Positions 1-7,644 of a stretch of 64,000 bases of DNA are shown in pieces (position 1 is the stretch's first letter; every line of letters begins with the position of its first letter). The position numbers and the translations under genes are program-made. The notes under the pieces were generated by a model. That model saw nothing but the letters and a program-made list of their open reading frames with translations. It had not been told where the DNA came from and ran no database searches. The stretch lies in assembly GCF_036327755.1 (NCBI RefSeq), contig NZ_CP109596.1, positions 6,386,001 through 6,450,000 on the forward strand, given 5' to 3'. This stretch comes from Nocardia sp. NBC_01503 (lineage in GTDB: Bacteria > Actinomycetota > Actinomycetes > Mycobacteriales > Mycobacteriaceae).

Positions 1-108
1 CCGCTGAGTAGGCGACGCTTCGTCATCCCGGGATGCTTTTGGCCGGGATCCACACTGTCCCTGGCGAGCCCGGGAATATGCCGGTCCATCCTGTGCTTGG
101 ATTCGGTC

Positions 109-621
109 ATGACAAGTGCTGATTTGCTGGTCGACGCCTTCGGCCGGGTCAAGGAGAATGTGCACGGCGCGGTCGAGGGGCTGACCGCCGCGGAGTTGTC
201 CGAACAGCTGGAGCCGGGCGCGAACTCCATCGCCTGGCTGATCTGGCATCTCACCCGGGTCCAGGACGACCATATCGCCGATGTCGCGGGCCTGGAACAG
301 GTCTGGACAGCCCAGGGCTGGGCCAAGCGCTTCGATCTCGTCTTCGATGACGCCGCAACGGGATACGGGCATCAGGCCGCCGATGTGGCGAAATTATCCG
401 GTGTCTCAGCGGAGCTGCTGCTCGGCTATTACGACGCCGTGCATGCGCAGACCATCGAATATGTCTCGGTCCTGGTCGACGCCGACCTCCCGCGCATTGT
501 CGACACCCGCTGGGATCCCCCGGTGACCTTGGGTGTGCGCCTGATCAGCGTGGTGGACGACGATATTCAGCACTCCGGCCAGGCCGCTTTCGTCCGCGGT
601 GTCCTGTTGCGTCGCCGCTGA
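109..621 (+). CDS. DinB-fold (DUF664-like) mycothiol-dependent family protein
   Basis: This 170-residue protein has the look of the DinB four-helix-bundle superfamily, which in actinomycetes includes metal-binding, mycothiol-dependent enzymes of mostly unknown substrate. Visible hallmarks are the WLIWHLTRVQDDHIAD helix near residues 45-60 and a C-terminal DDDIQHSGQAAFVRGVL helix, which together supply the His residues that usually bind a divalent metal. I chose the ATG at 109; a TTG at 97 in the same frame would add four residues, and neither start has a strong ribosome site. It stands alone, followed 37 nt later by an unrelated small membrane protein. The reaction cannot be told from sequence; the family call is fairly secure. 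Confidence 0.8.
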   Translation: MTSADLLVDAFGRVKENVHGAVEGLTAAELSEQLEPGANSIAWLIWHLTRVQDDHIADVAGLEQVWTAQGWAKRFDLVFDDAATGYGHQAADVAKLSGVSAELLLGYYDAVHAQTIEYVSVLVDADLPRIVDTRWDPPVTLGVRLISVVDDDIQHSGQAAFVRGVLLRRR

Positions 622-658
622 CCCCCTCTCCGCCCGCGATGGCCCGGTGAAATGTAGT

Positions 659-910
659 GTGTCGCAGGTGGACAGGGCTAATGGTGGTCGCGTACAGCGT
701 GACCGAGGTGTCGGTGCCGGTAACTCCCGTGGGGCGGTCGCGAAGAAGCGCGCGCTAGGCGCACCCGACTACTTCGTCTGGGCCCCGGTCCTGAGCCTGT
801 TCCTGGCCGCCGGTATCTGCATGACCATCGGCCAGTCCATGTCCCTGGCGGTAATCCTGATCGTGATCGCCGTGGTCATGGTCGTGGTCGATATGTGGTT
901 CAACCGCTAG
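659..910 (+). CDS. Small two-TM membrane protein
   Basis: This is an 83-residue protein with a basic, glycine-rich N-terminal tail of about 30 residues (several Arg and Lys), followed by two hydrophobic stretches separated by a short turn containing Gly-Gln-Ser. It resembles the small cell-division or septation-associated membrane proteins (CrgA-like topology) of actinomycetes only in general layout, so I do not assign a function. The GTG at 659 is preferred, but the frame is open back to 599 and a GTG at 647 is also possible. Its stop is directly adjacent to the stop of the convergent membrane gene, leaving no room for a separate terminator. Confidence 0.55.
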   Translation: MSQVDRANGGRVQRDRGVGAGNSRGAVAKKRALGAPDYFVWAPVLSLFLAAGICMTIGQSMSLAVILIVIAVVMVVVDMWFNR

Positions 911-1603
911 TTATTTCAAGACGTTGACCGCTCGCGCGATCACCAGACTCACGGTGATCAGCGAGATGCCGGACTGCACCATCATGGTGAGCTTGGCCCA
1001 GCGCGACATGGGCATCACATCGGTCGGGCTGAACGCGGTCGCATTGGTGAACGACAGATACAGATAGTCCAGGAACTGCGGCTCCCACTCGGGATCCGCC
1101 AGGTCCGGATTCTGCATCTGCACGAACAGGAAATCGGGGTACGACTTGCGCGCGTGCGCCCGCGCCGCGGGTCCGCCCCGATCGAATTCCCAATACCAGA
1201 GCGCGAATACCAGAAAATTCGACAGCCACACCCCCGCGCCGGAGGCGAGCAGCCCACCGGCATTATCGCTGACCGATCCATCGATCAGGCCCTGCACCAG
1301 ACGCAGGACAGCCCAGATCATGGTGAACCCGAGCAGCGCCATGAGCAGCAAACCCAGCCGCCGCAACCGCATCTCCTCGCGGTCCAGCCGATACGGACTG
1401 GCGGCCACCAGCACCAGCAGCAGCACCGCCCCCACCGCGGGCACCACCCACCGCGGCCCGGGTGTCAGCTCATCCGGCAGAAAGTACTGCAACCCCAGCA
1501 GTCCCACCATCGCCCCGGTAGCCCACCACCGCGATTCCCCCGCGGTCCGCCGCGCCCACGCCGGCACCTGATCATCACCCGTCTGCTTCTCCGACCCACT
1601 CAC
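911..1603 (-). CDS. Multi-TM membrane protein, DUF1345-like
   Basis: This 230-residue integral membrane protein has five or six hydrophobic segments. The C-terminal part carries the run LYLSFTNATAFSPTDVMPMS followed by an amphipathic helix and a last TM segment. That pattern is typical of DUF1345-type proteins, whose loop resembles the pore region of two-TM ion channels; no transport activity is established for them. The frame is open upstream to 1726, but the GTG at 1603 (VSGSEKQ) starts the recognisable protein, and the upstream residues are Arg-rich and look non-coding. It is monocistronic on the minus strand. Function remains inference. Confidence 0.7.
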   Translation of the reverse strand: MSGSEKQTGDDQVPAWARRTAGESRWWATGAMVGLLGLQYFLPDELTPGPRWVVPAVGAVLLLVLVAASPYRLDREEMRLRRLGLLLMALLGFTMIWAVLRLVQGLIDGSVSDNAGGLLASGAGVWLSNFLVFALWYWEFDRGGPAARAHARKSYPDFLFVQMQNPDLADPEWEPQFLDYLYLSFTNATAFSPTDVMPMSRWAKLTMMVQSGISLITVSLVIARAVNVLK

Positions 1604-1875
1604 AGCAGTGAGTATCGCCCGCCCCACCCCCGCACGCCGGGAACCACGCAGCGCGCTATGCGTCCACCAGGAACTGATGTACCCGGCACGCCGAAGGGCA
1701 GTGCCGTCAGTTTCTGGTGGACGCACGTGCGGGATCGGGTGAGGTTCCCGGCGTCGAAAAGCTGTTCCCTCAGTTGATCAGGGGCAGAGTGAAATCCCTT
1801 CTGTTTCACCGTATCCTGTCATCTCCGATATCCCCGTGTCGCATCTTTTCGGTGGTTCTCTCGGATCTGCCGACG

Positions 1876-2157
1876 CTATGGGTTGTGCGGGACCGTGGCG
1901 CCACCGCCCTGTCGCACGGCATCGACCGCGGCCTCGTGGACGGCTTTGCCCGCCGCTTCGGACGGCGCATCGACCGGACTGCCCGACATCGTGTACCAGT
2001 CCGGTATTTCCTTGTGCTGCAGGGTAACCAATGCCTGACTATCGGAATCCGACCAAAATGTCCGTAGCGTGACCTCGCCCGCGACGACCCCGGCTTCTTC
2101 GGTGCGTACTCCACCCGGACCCGTTGTCACAGCCGTCGTCCAGTCGAGCTTCGTCAT
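1876..2157 (-). CDS. Small conserved-looking hypothetical protein (93 aa)
   Basis: I do not recognise this 93-residue protein. It begins MTKLDWTTAVTTGPGGVRTE, is acidic and hydrophilic, has no signal peptide or membrane segment, and ends in a short helical region rich in Ala and Val (EAAGKAVHEAAVDAVRQ). The ATG at 2157 is preceded by a good Shine-Dalgarno sequence, GAGGAG seven bases upstream, which is why the longer reading from 2286 is rejected. It is probably translated as a cytosolic protein. It stands alone between the downstream membrane gene and the TetR gene, from which it is separated by an almost perfect AT-rich palindrome at 2295-2326. Confidence 0.6.
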   Translation of the reverse strand: MTKLDWTTAVTTGPGGVRTEEAGVVAGEVTLRTFWSDSDSQALVTLQHKEIPDWYTMSGSPVDAPSEAAGKAVHEAAVDAVRQGGGATVPHNP

Positions 2158-2294
2158 CAGGGTTCTCCTCGGTGGTGCCGAATATATTTCGCGCGAGGAG
2201 TGTACGTCCGGCGCATGCGCGAATGTGCCGCAAAGGGATAGTCCGAATTGATTCGGCGAAATCCGTGAATTATCTTGCGAGGCCACAATTTCCG

Positions 2295-2326
2295 AATAGA
2301 GATATCGACCCGTCGGTATCTCTATT
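2295..2326 (-). terminator. AT-rich 32-nt near-perfect palindrome after the TetR gene
   Basis: Arms AATAGAGATA (2295-2304) and TATCTCTATT (2317-2326) are perfect inverse complements. The 12 nt between them continue the pairing (CGAC/GTCG), so the RNA could form about 15 pairs with a two-base loop. It lies 15 nt after the stop of the minus-strand TetR gene, so a terminator is the simplest reading. There is no U tract, and its low GC content in a GC-rich genome would also fit an operator. Confidence 0.5.
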
Positions 2327-2340
2327 ACATGTCGGTGTGC

Positions 2341-2952
2341 TTAAGCCTGATTCGGGTGGTTTGCGCCGACGATGCGCAGGGCCAGGTCGACGTAGTAGTC
2401 GCCGAGGTCTTCGGGTGTCCAGGGGCCGTTGTCGTGGTACCAGCGGGCGATATCGATGCCGAGGGACAGGATGGCGACCGCGGCCATATGGGGGTTCGGG
2501 TTGTCGAAGGAGCCGTCGGCGACGCCGTGTTCGATGAGGTTGCGGACCTCGGTGTCGATGGTGTGGCGGATGTCCTTGATCTCGCGCTGATGGTCGGGGG
2601 ACAGGGCGGCTAGTTCGTAGTTGATGACGCGGGCGACGGTGTGGGCGCGGGCGTGATGGATCGCGAAGTCGCGCATGAGGGTGATGAGCTGTTCGGTGGG
2701 GTCCGCCGAGGAGGCGATCGCCGCCTGTACGCGCTCGAGGGTGTCCAGGTGGCCGGTGCGCGAAATCTGGTAGAGCAGTTCCTCTTTGGAGCGGTGGTGC
2801 ACGTAGATCGCGGCGGTGCTCAAGCCCGCTATCGAGGTGACGTCACGGGTCGTCGAGCCGTGGAAGCCGCGTTCGGCGAAGGCGATCACGGCGGCGTCGA
2901 GCAGCCGTGCGCGAGTGTCGTCCGCGCGCGAGCGGTCCGCTGATTCGATCAC
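2341..2952 (-). CDS. TetR-family regulator (KstR2-like type)
   Basis: This 203-residue transcription regulator has an N-terminal TetR helix-turn-helix: ARLLDAAVIAFAERGFHGST followed by TTRDVTSIAGLSTAAIYVHH at roughly residues 15-55. The remaining helices form a ligand pocket ending in WYHDNGPWTPEDLGDYYVDL, a pattern common in TetR proteins that sense acyl-CoA thioesters such as KstR2. The GTG start at 2952 is the first plausible one. It follows the acyl-CoA dehydrogenase operon on the same strand but is separated from it by a strong hairpin (2995-3040), so it may have its own promoter. A perfect TGACATGTCA palindrome at 2980-2989 is a candidate autoregulatory operator. I infer that it controls the neighbouring fatty-acid or sterol-like catabolic genes. 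Confidence 0.85.
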   Translation of the reverse strand: MIESADRSRADDTRARLLDAAVIAFAERGFHGSTTRDVTSIAGLSTAAIYVHHRSKEELLYQISRTGHLDTLERVQAAIASSADPTEQLITLMRDFAIHHARAHTVARVINYELAALSPDHQREIKDIRHTIDTEVRNLIEHGVADGSFDNPNPHMAAVAILSLGIDIARWYHDNGPWTPEDLGDYYVDLALRIVGANHPNQA

Positions 2953-2979
2953 CTGGCCAGTCTCCCATCAGTCGAACCG

Positions 2980-2989
2980 TGACATGTCA
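2980..2989. promoter_or_regulatory. Candidate TetR operator palindrome
   Basis: A perfect 10-bp palindrome TGACATGTCA lies 28 bp upstream of the TetR start at 2952. Palindromes with TGACA half-sites are common TetR-family operators, so autoregulation is plausible but unproven. Confidence 0.35.
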
Positions 2990-2994
2990 GGCGG

Positions 2995-3040
2995 CCGTGC
3001 CGCGTCCCCGGCCCGGAGCAGCGCCGGGGACGCGGCACGG
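2995..3040 (-). terminator. Strong GC hairpin downstream of the MDR gene
   Basis: Two perfectly complementary 18-nt arms (2995-3012 and 3023-3040, beginning CCGTGCCGCG and ending CGCGGCACGG) enclose a 10-nt loop. The hairpin sits three bases after the stop of the minus-strand oxidoreductase gene. No U tract follows, as is usual for actinobacterial terminators. It should end the SDR-to-MDR operon before the TetR gene. Confidence 0.7.
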
Positions 3041-3042
3041 TG

Positions 3043-4044
3043 TCAGAGCGCCAGGACGAGCTTGCCGGTGTTCGCGCCGGTGAACAGCATGTTCAGGGTT
3101 TCGCCGAACTGCGCCACACCGCCCTCGACCACATGTTCGCGGCTCTTGATCCGGCCCTCGGCCAGCCACTGCGCCAGCTGCGCACCGGCCTCGGGGTAGC
3201 GATCGGCGTAGTCGAAGACCACGAACCCGGTCATGGACGCCCGGAACACCAGCAGCGACATATAGCGCGAGGGCCCCGGCGGCGGTTTCTGCTCGTTGTA
3301 AGCCGAGATCGCCCCGCACAGCACCACGCGCGCGCCGCGGCGCAGGTTGGCCAGGGCGGCATCGAGGATCTCACCGCCCACATTGTCGAAGTAGATATCG
3401 ATGCCGTCCGGGGCCACCTCGCGCAGTTGCCGCAGCACATTGCCCGCTCGGTAGTCGATCGCCGCGTCGAAACCCAGCTCCTCGGTGAGCATCCGGCACT
3501 TCTGCGCACCGCCCGCGATGCCGATCACGGTGGCGCCCTTGGCCTTCGCGATCTGCCCGGCCACGCTGCCGACCGCACCCGCGGCCGCCGAGACCAGCAC
3601 GATATCGCCGGGTTGCAGCTTCCCGACCTCGAGCAGGCCGAAATACGCTGTCATACCGGGCATTCCGAGCGCACCCAGCCAGGTGGGCCCGGACGCGGCG
3701 TTCAGATCGACCCGCCGCACACCGCGGCCGTCGCTGATCGCGTACTCGGTGACACCGAAGGTGCCGCTGACCGTATCGCCGACGGCGAAGTCCGGATGGG
3801 TGGACTCGACCACGGTGGCGATATCGAGTGCCCGCATCACCTCGCCGATACCCACCGGCGGCAGATAGGACCGGACATCGTTGAGCCAGCCCCGCATGGC
3901 CGGATCCAGCGAGATGAAGGAGATCTTCACCAGGATCTGTCCCGGCGTGAGCGGGGGTAGTTCGGTCGTGGTCACGGTCCAGGTGTCCGCGGTGGGCAGC
4001 CCGGTCGGCCGTTCGGCCAGCAGCACCTGCTGTGTTTTCGTCAT
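3043..4044 (-). CDS. Zinc-independent MDR NADP-dependent oxidoreductase (CurA/alkenal reductase-like)
   Basis: This 333-residue medium-chain reductase lacks the zinc-ligand pattern of alcohol dehydrogenases. It carries the family's DPAMRGWLND motif (about residues 53-62), a GMPGMTAYFGLLE substrate-side motif, and the NADP-binding VSAAAGAVGSVAGQIAKAKG region near residue 150. This set is typical of NADPH-dependent 2-alkenal, curcumin or leukotriene B4 12-hydroxydehydrogenase-type double-bond reductases acting in the cytosol. The ATG at 4044 has an excellent AAGGAG eight bases upstream, so the 587-residue upstream extension of the frame is not real. It is the last gene of the acyl-CoA dehydrogenase operon, suggesting reduction of an enone or enoyl intermediate; the substrate is unknown. 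Confidence 0.85.
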   Translation of the reverse strand: MTKTQQVLLAERPTGLPTADTWTVTTTELPPLTPGQILVKISFISLDPAMRGWLNDVRSYLPPVGIGEVMRALDIATVVESTHPDFAVGDTVSGTFGVTEYAISDGRGVRRVDLNAASGPTWLGALGMPGMTAYFGLLEVGKLQPGDIVLVSAAAGAVGSVAGQIAKAKGATVIGIAGGAQKCRMLTEELGFDAAIDYRAGNVLRQLREVAPDGIDIYFDNVGGEILDAALANLRRGARVVLCGAISAYNEQKPPPGPSRYMSLLVFRASMTGFVVFDYADRYPEAGAQLAQWLAEGRIKSREHVVEGGVAQFGETLNMLFTGANTGKLVLAL

Positions 4045-4079
4045 GCGGGACTCCTTCTCGTCGAATTCATCTGGGCGGC

Positions 4080-5303
4080 TCAGCCTTTCCGGCCCCAGGA
4101 CGGATCCCGGCGCCGCAGTTCGCGCTGTGCGATGGTGCGCTTGTGCACCTCGTCCGGCCCGTCGGCCAGCCGCAGCGTCCGCACATGCGCGTACATGGCG
4201 GCCAGCGGGAAATCGCCGGAGACGCCACCGCCGCCGTGCACCTGAATGGCCCGGTCGATCACCCTGAGCGCCATCTCCGGCGCGGCGACCTTGATGGCGG
4301 CGATCTCGGTGCGCGCGTTCTTGTTTCCGACGGTGTCCATCAGATACGCGGCCTTGAGCGTCAGCAGCCGGACCATCTCGATCTCGATGCGGGATTCGGC
4401 GATCCAGTCCTGGATATTGGCCCGATCGGCGACCGGAGCGCCGAAGGTGGTGCGCGCCTGGGCTCGATCGATCATCAGGTCCAGGGCCCGTTCGGCCATA
4501 CCGATGGCCCGCATGCAGTGGTGGATGCGGCCGGGGCCCAGCCGGGCCTGGCTGATCATGAACCCGTCGCCTTCCCCGGCCAGCAGTGCGGTGCGGGGGA
4601 CCCGGACATTGTCGAAGACGACCTCCGCGTGGCCCTCTCGATCCTGGTAGCCGAATACGGTGAGGCCGCGCACGACGGTCACGCCGGGAGTGTCGAGCGG
4701 GACCACCATCATGCTCTGCTGGCGATGCGTCGGCGCGTCGAGGTCGGTCTTGCCCATCACGATGAGCACCTTGCAGTTGCGGTGTAATGCGTTGGAGGTC
4801 CACCATTTACGGCCGTTGAGCACGTAATCGTCGCCATCGCGGTCCATCCGCAACTGGATGTTGGTGGCGTCCGAGCTCGCGACCGCGGGTTCGGTCATGG
4901 CGAACGCGGAACGGATATCCCCGGCGAGCAGGGGAGTGAGCCACTCCCGCCGGTGCTCCTCGGTGCCGAACAGCGTCAGCACCTCCATATTCCCGGTATC
5001 GGGCGCACTGCAATTGGTGGCCTCCGGCGCGAGATGCGCACTGCGGCCCATGATCTCGGCCAGCGGCGCGTACTCGGAATTGGTCAGCCCCGCACCCAGG
5101 CCGGGATGCGGGTGGAACAGATTCCACAGTCCGCGCTTGCGCGCCTCGGTCTTGAGTTCCTCGAGGATCGGCGGATGATAGTGCGGGTCACCGGATTCGG
5201 TCATCTGCGCTTCGAAGATCGCTTCCGCCGGATAGACGTGCTCGTCCATGAAGGCGAGCAGATCGTCCCGGTACCGCAGGGCCTTGCCCGAGAGCTCGAA
5301 CAT
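4080..5303 (-). CDS. Acyl-CoA dehydrogenase, ACAD10/11-like
   Basis: This 407-residue FAD enzyme has the complete acyl-CoA dehydrogenase layout: helical N-domain, a beta-domain flavin motif AFAMTEPAVASSDATNI (about residues 133-149), DDYVLNGRKWWTSNA, and a C-terminal helical domain with RTTFGAPVADR and QVHGGGGVSGDFPLA. The end, RLADGPDEVHKRTIAQ, is the version found in ACAD10/ACAD11 and LvaC-type proteins, which work with an APH-fold kinase. Such a kinase is encoded four genes upstream (7641-8675). The ATG at 5303 has AGGAG six bases ahead. It is followed 35 nt later by the MDR gene. I infer action on a medium or long acyl-CoA, possibly a phosphorylated 4-hydroxyacyl-CoA. Confidence 0.88.
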   Translation of the reverse strand: MFELSGKALRYRDDLLAFMDEHVYPAEAIFEAQMTESGDPHYHPPILEELKTEARKRGLWNLFHPHPGLGAGLTNSEYAPLAEIMGRSAHLAPEATNCSAPDTGNMEVLTLFGTEEHRREWLTPLLAGDIRSAFAMTEPAVASSDATNIQLRMDRDGDDYVLNGRKWWTSNALHRNCKVLIVMGKTDLDAPTHRQQSMMVVPLDTPGVTVVRGLTVFGYQDREGHAEVVFDNVRVPRTALLAGEGDGFMISQARLGPGRIHHCMRAIGMAERALDLMIDRAQARTTFGAPVADRANIQDWIAESRIEIEMVRLLTLKAAYLMDTVGNKNARTEIAAIKVAAPEMALRVIDRAIQVHGGGGVSGDFPLAAMYAHVRTLRLADGPDEVHKRTIAQRELRRRDPSWGRKG

Positions 5304-5344
5304 CTCTACTCCTGATCGTCGTTTACGATGCGGCACATACGGTT

Positions 5345-6454
5345 TCAGTCCCGGCCGAGCGGCAGATCGACCAGCCCGGCGAGCACGGACCGATGGTGCG
5401 CGGGACTGCCCAGCCCGATCTGATCGGCCTTGGCGCGCTTGAGGTACAGGTGGACCGGATACTCCCACGTCATTCCGATTCCGCCGTGCAACTGGACCGC
5501 TTCCTCGGCGGCACGCACCGCGATCTCACCGCAGTACGCGGCCGCCACGGCTCCGGCGATCGTGGCGTCCGGATCAGCCGTCGCCAGCGCACCGGCCGCG
5601 TATCGTGCTGCCGCACTCGCGGATTCGAGTTCGACGTACAGGTCGGCGAGCCGATGTTTGAGCGCCTGGAAGCCGCCGACCACGCGCCCGAACTGCCGCC
5701 GCACCTTCAGGTATCGCACGGTGGTGTCCAGGCACCAGGCCGCGACACCGACCTGTTCGGAGGCCAGCAGTGCCGCACCGGTCGCCAAACCCACACGCAG
5801 CGCGGGCAATCCGGCTCCCGCCGGCACGACCACCCGCCCGGGCGCGGCGTCGACGGTGATATCGGCCAGGGGCCGGGTCATATCGAGCGAGACGACCGGA
5901 TCCACCGTCACCAGCGCGGTCGCGATGGCATGCACCTCGGTGCCCTGCGGCGTCCGCACCGCCGCCAGCAGCACATCCGCCTCGAAGGCTCCGGCCACAC
6001 TCGTCACCCGGCCGGACAGCCTGCCGTCAGCGTCCTTGACGAGGGCGGGAAGCTGCTCGACGGTCGCCGCCGAGAACGGCGCGAGCAGGGCCGCCGTGCA
6101 CTCACCCGTCGCGAGTTGCGCGACGAGTTCGGAATCGCCCGCCAGCAGTACGGTCGCCGCGATCACACTGCTGGTCAGGAACGGCACCGGCGCGGCGAAA
6201 CGCCCCAGCTCCTCCAGCACCACCGCGGCGTCGCGCGCGGAACCTCCCGCGCCACCCCGGTTCTCGGGGATCAGCAACCCGGCCAACCCCAATTCGGCGG
6301 TGATCGACTTCCAGAGCGAGCGCGTCAGCGACCGGTCGCCGGCATAGGCGGCCAGCACCGCCGCCGGATCGCAGCGCTCATTCAGCAGACTCCGCACCGC
6401 CGCGCGCAGCGCGGTCTCGACATCGGTGTCGAGCAGCAGGATGTCCTCGCTCAT
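5345..6454 (-). CDS. Acyl-CoA dehydrogenase (short, FadE-type)
   Basis: This 369-residue acyl-CoA dehydrogenase homologue is of the smaller, divergent type usually found as one of a pair. The N-terminal helices include LAGLLIPENRGGAGGSARDA (about 57-76). The C-terminal domain has VRRQFGRVVGGFQALKHRLA and AVQLHGGIGMTWEYPVHLYL. The beta-domain is degenerate, and the usual catalytic Glu loop is not obvious. In actinomycete sterol-ring and side-chain degradation, such proteins often form alpha2-beta2 heterotetramers with a second FadE; the partner here is most likely the upstream gene. Its start codon overlaps that gene's stop by four bases (ATGA), which supports translational coupling and a paired complex. 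Confidence 0.85.
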   Translation of the reverse strand: MSEDILLLDTDVETALRAAVRSLLNERCDPAAVLAAYAGDRSLTRSLWKSITAELGLAGLLIPENRGGAGGSARDAAVVLEELGRFAAPVPFLTSSVIAATVLLAGDSELVAQLATGECTAALLAPFSAATVEQLPALVKDADGRLSGRVTSVAGAFEADVLLAAVRTPQGTEVHAIATALVTVDPVVSLDMTRPLADITVDAAPGRVVVPAGAGLPALRVGLATGAALLASEQVGVAAWCLDTTVRYLKVRRQFGRVVGGFQALKHRLADLYVELESASAAARYAAGALATADPDATIAGAVAAAYCGEIAVRAAEEAVQLHGGIGMTWEYPVHLYLKRAKADQIGLGSPAHHRSVLAGLVDLPLGRD

Positions 6455-7644
6455 CGGATCAGGTCCTTCCAGGCGATGTCCTTGTCCGCGCGCGCTTCGC
6501 CGGGCAGGCCCAGCACCCGTTCGGCGACGATATTGCGCATGATCTCGGAGGTCCCGCCCTCGATCGAATTTCCTTTCGCGCGCAGGTACCGGTACCCCGC
6601 GTCCCGGCCCGCGAAGTCGACGCGGTCGGGGCGCACCATGGTCCAGTCCTCGTAGCGCAGGCCGTCCTCGCCGAGCAGTTCGAGTTCGAATCCGCTGAGC
6701 TGCTGGTTGATTCGGGCGAAGGACAGCTTCAGGGCCGAGGTCTCCGGACCCGGTTGACCGCCCGCGACCCGCTGGCGCAACCGGGTGGCGGCCAGGCGCG
6801 CGGCCTCGGCCTCCACCCAGAGCCGCAGCAGCCGATCGTGCAGTTCGGGGGTGTGGTGCTCGGGGTGACCGCGCCAGGTCCGGGTCACCGCGCCGAGGAT
6901 TCCGCTCTCACGCGGTACCGGGCGCCCACCGATCGATACCCGCTCGTTGTTGAGGGTGGTGGTGGCCACCCGCCAGCCCGCACCCTCCTGGCCGAGGCGA
7001 TTCGCATCCGGAATGCGCACATCGGTGAGGAACACCTCATTGAACTCGGCCTCACCGGTGAGTTGGCGCAGCGGCCGCACGTCCACGCCGGGAGCGGTCA
7101 TATCGCAGATGAAATACGACAGCCCAGCGTGTTTCGGGCGATCGGGATCGGTGCGCGCCACCAGGATCGCCCGCTGCGCCTTATGCGCCACCGAGGTCCA
7201 GACCTTCTGCCCATTCACGATCCAGTCATCGCCGTCGCGCACGGCGCGGGTGCTCACCGCCGCCAGATCCGATCCGGCGCCGGGTTCGCTGAACAGCTGG
7301 CACCAGATCTCCTCCCCGGCCCACAGCGGCCGCAGATAGCGCTGTCGCTGTTCGGGCGTGCCGTAGGCGAGGATGGTCGGCGCGGCCATTCCGAGCCCGA
7401 TGCCATTGAGTTCGGGATTGTTGCCCGGCGCTCCGGCCTCCTCGAACAGGGTGTCGACGAAGGGCTGTAGTTCGCGATCGAGGCCGAGACCGCCGACGCC
7501 CTCCGGGTAGTACACCCACGCCAGCCCCGCGTCGAAACGGGCGCGGTGAAAGGTCACCGGATCGGTGGTGGCCGGATCATGGTCGGTGAGCAGGGCGGCC
7601 ACGCGTCCGCGCAGATCCTCGCGTACCGCTTCGGGATTGGTCAT
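6451..7644 (-). CDS. Acyl-CoA dehydrogenase (FadE-type, catalytic partner)
   Basis: This 397-residue FAD-dependent acyl-CoA dehydrogenase shows all canonical elements: LFSEPGAGSDLAAVSTRAV, DDWIVNGQKVWTS, a phosphate/flavin-contact region around TTTLNNERVSIGG, and the C-terminal GNSIEGGTSEIMRNIVAERV near residue 365, where the EGGTSE loop normally carries the catalytic base. It is cytosolic and passes electrons to ETF. The ATG at 7644 overlaps the stop of the kinase gene (ATGA), and its own stop overlaps the next FadE start. It is therefore the probable catalytic half of a heteromeric enzyme with the 5345-6454 product. The upstream reading to 7989 is the out-of-frame kinase gene. Confidence 0.9.
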   Translation of the reverse strand: MTNPEAVREDLRGRVAALLTDHDPATTDPVTFHRARFDAGLAWVYYPEGVGGLGLDRELQPFVDTLFEEAGAPGNNPELNGIGLGMAAPTILAYGTPEQRQRYLRPLWAGEEIWCQLFSEPGAGSDLAAVSTRAVRDGDDWIVNGQKVWTSVAHKAQRAILVARTDPDRPKHAGLSYFICDMTAPGVDVRPLRQLTGEAEFNEVFLTDVRIPDANRLGQEGAGWRVATTTLNNERVSIGGRPVPRESGILGAVTRTWRGHPEHHTPELHDRLLRLWVEAEAARLAATRLRQRVAGGQPGPETSALKLSFARINQQLSGFELELLGEDGLRYEDWTMVRPDRVDFAGRDAGYRYLRAKGNSIEGGTSEIMRNIVAERVLGLPGEARADKDIAWKDLIR

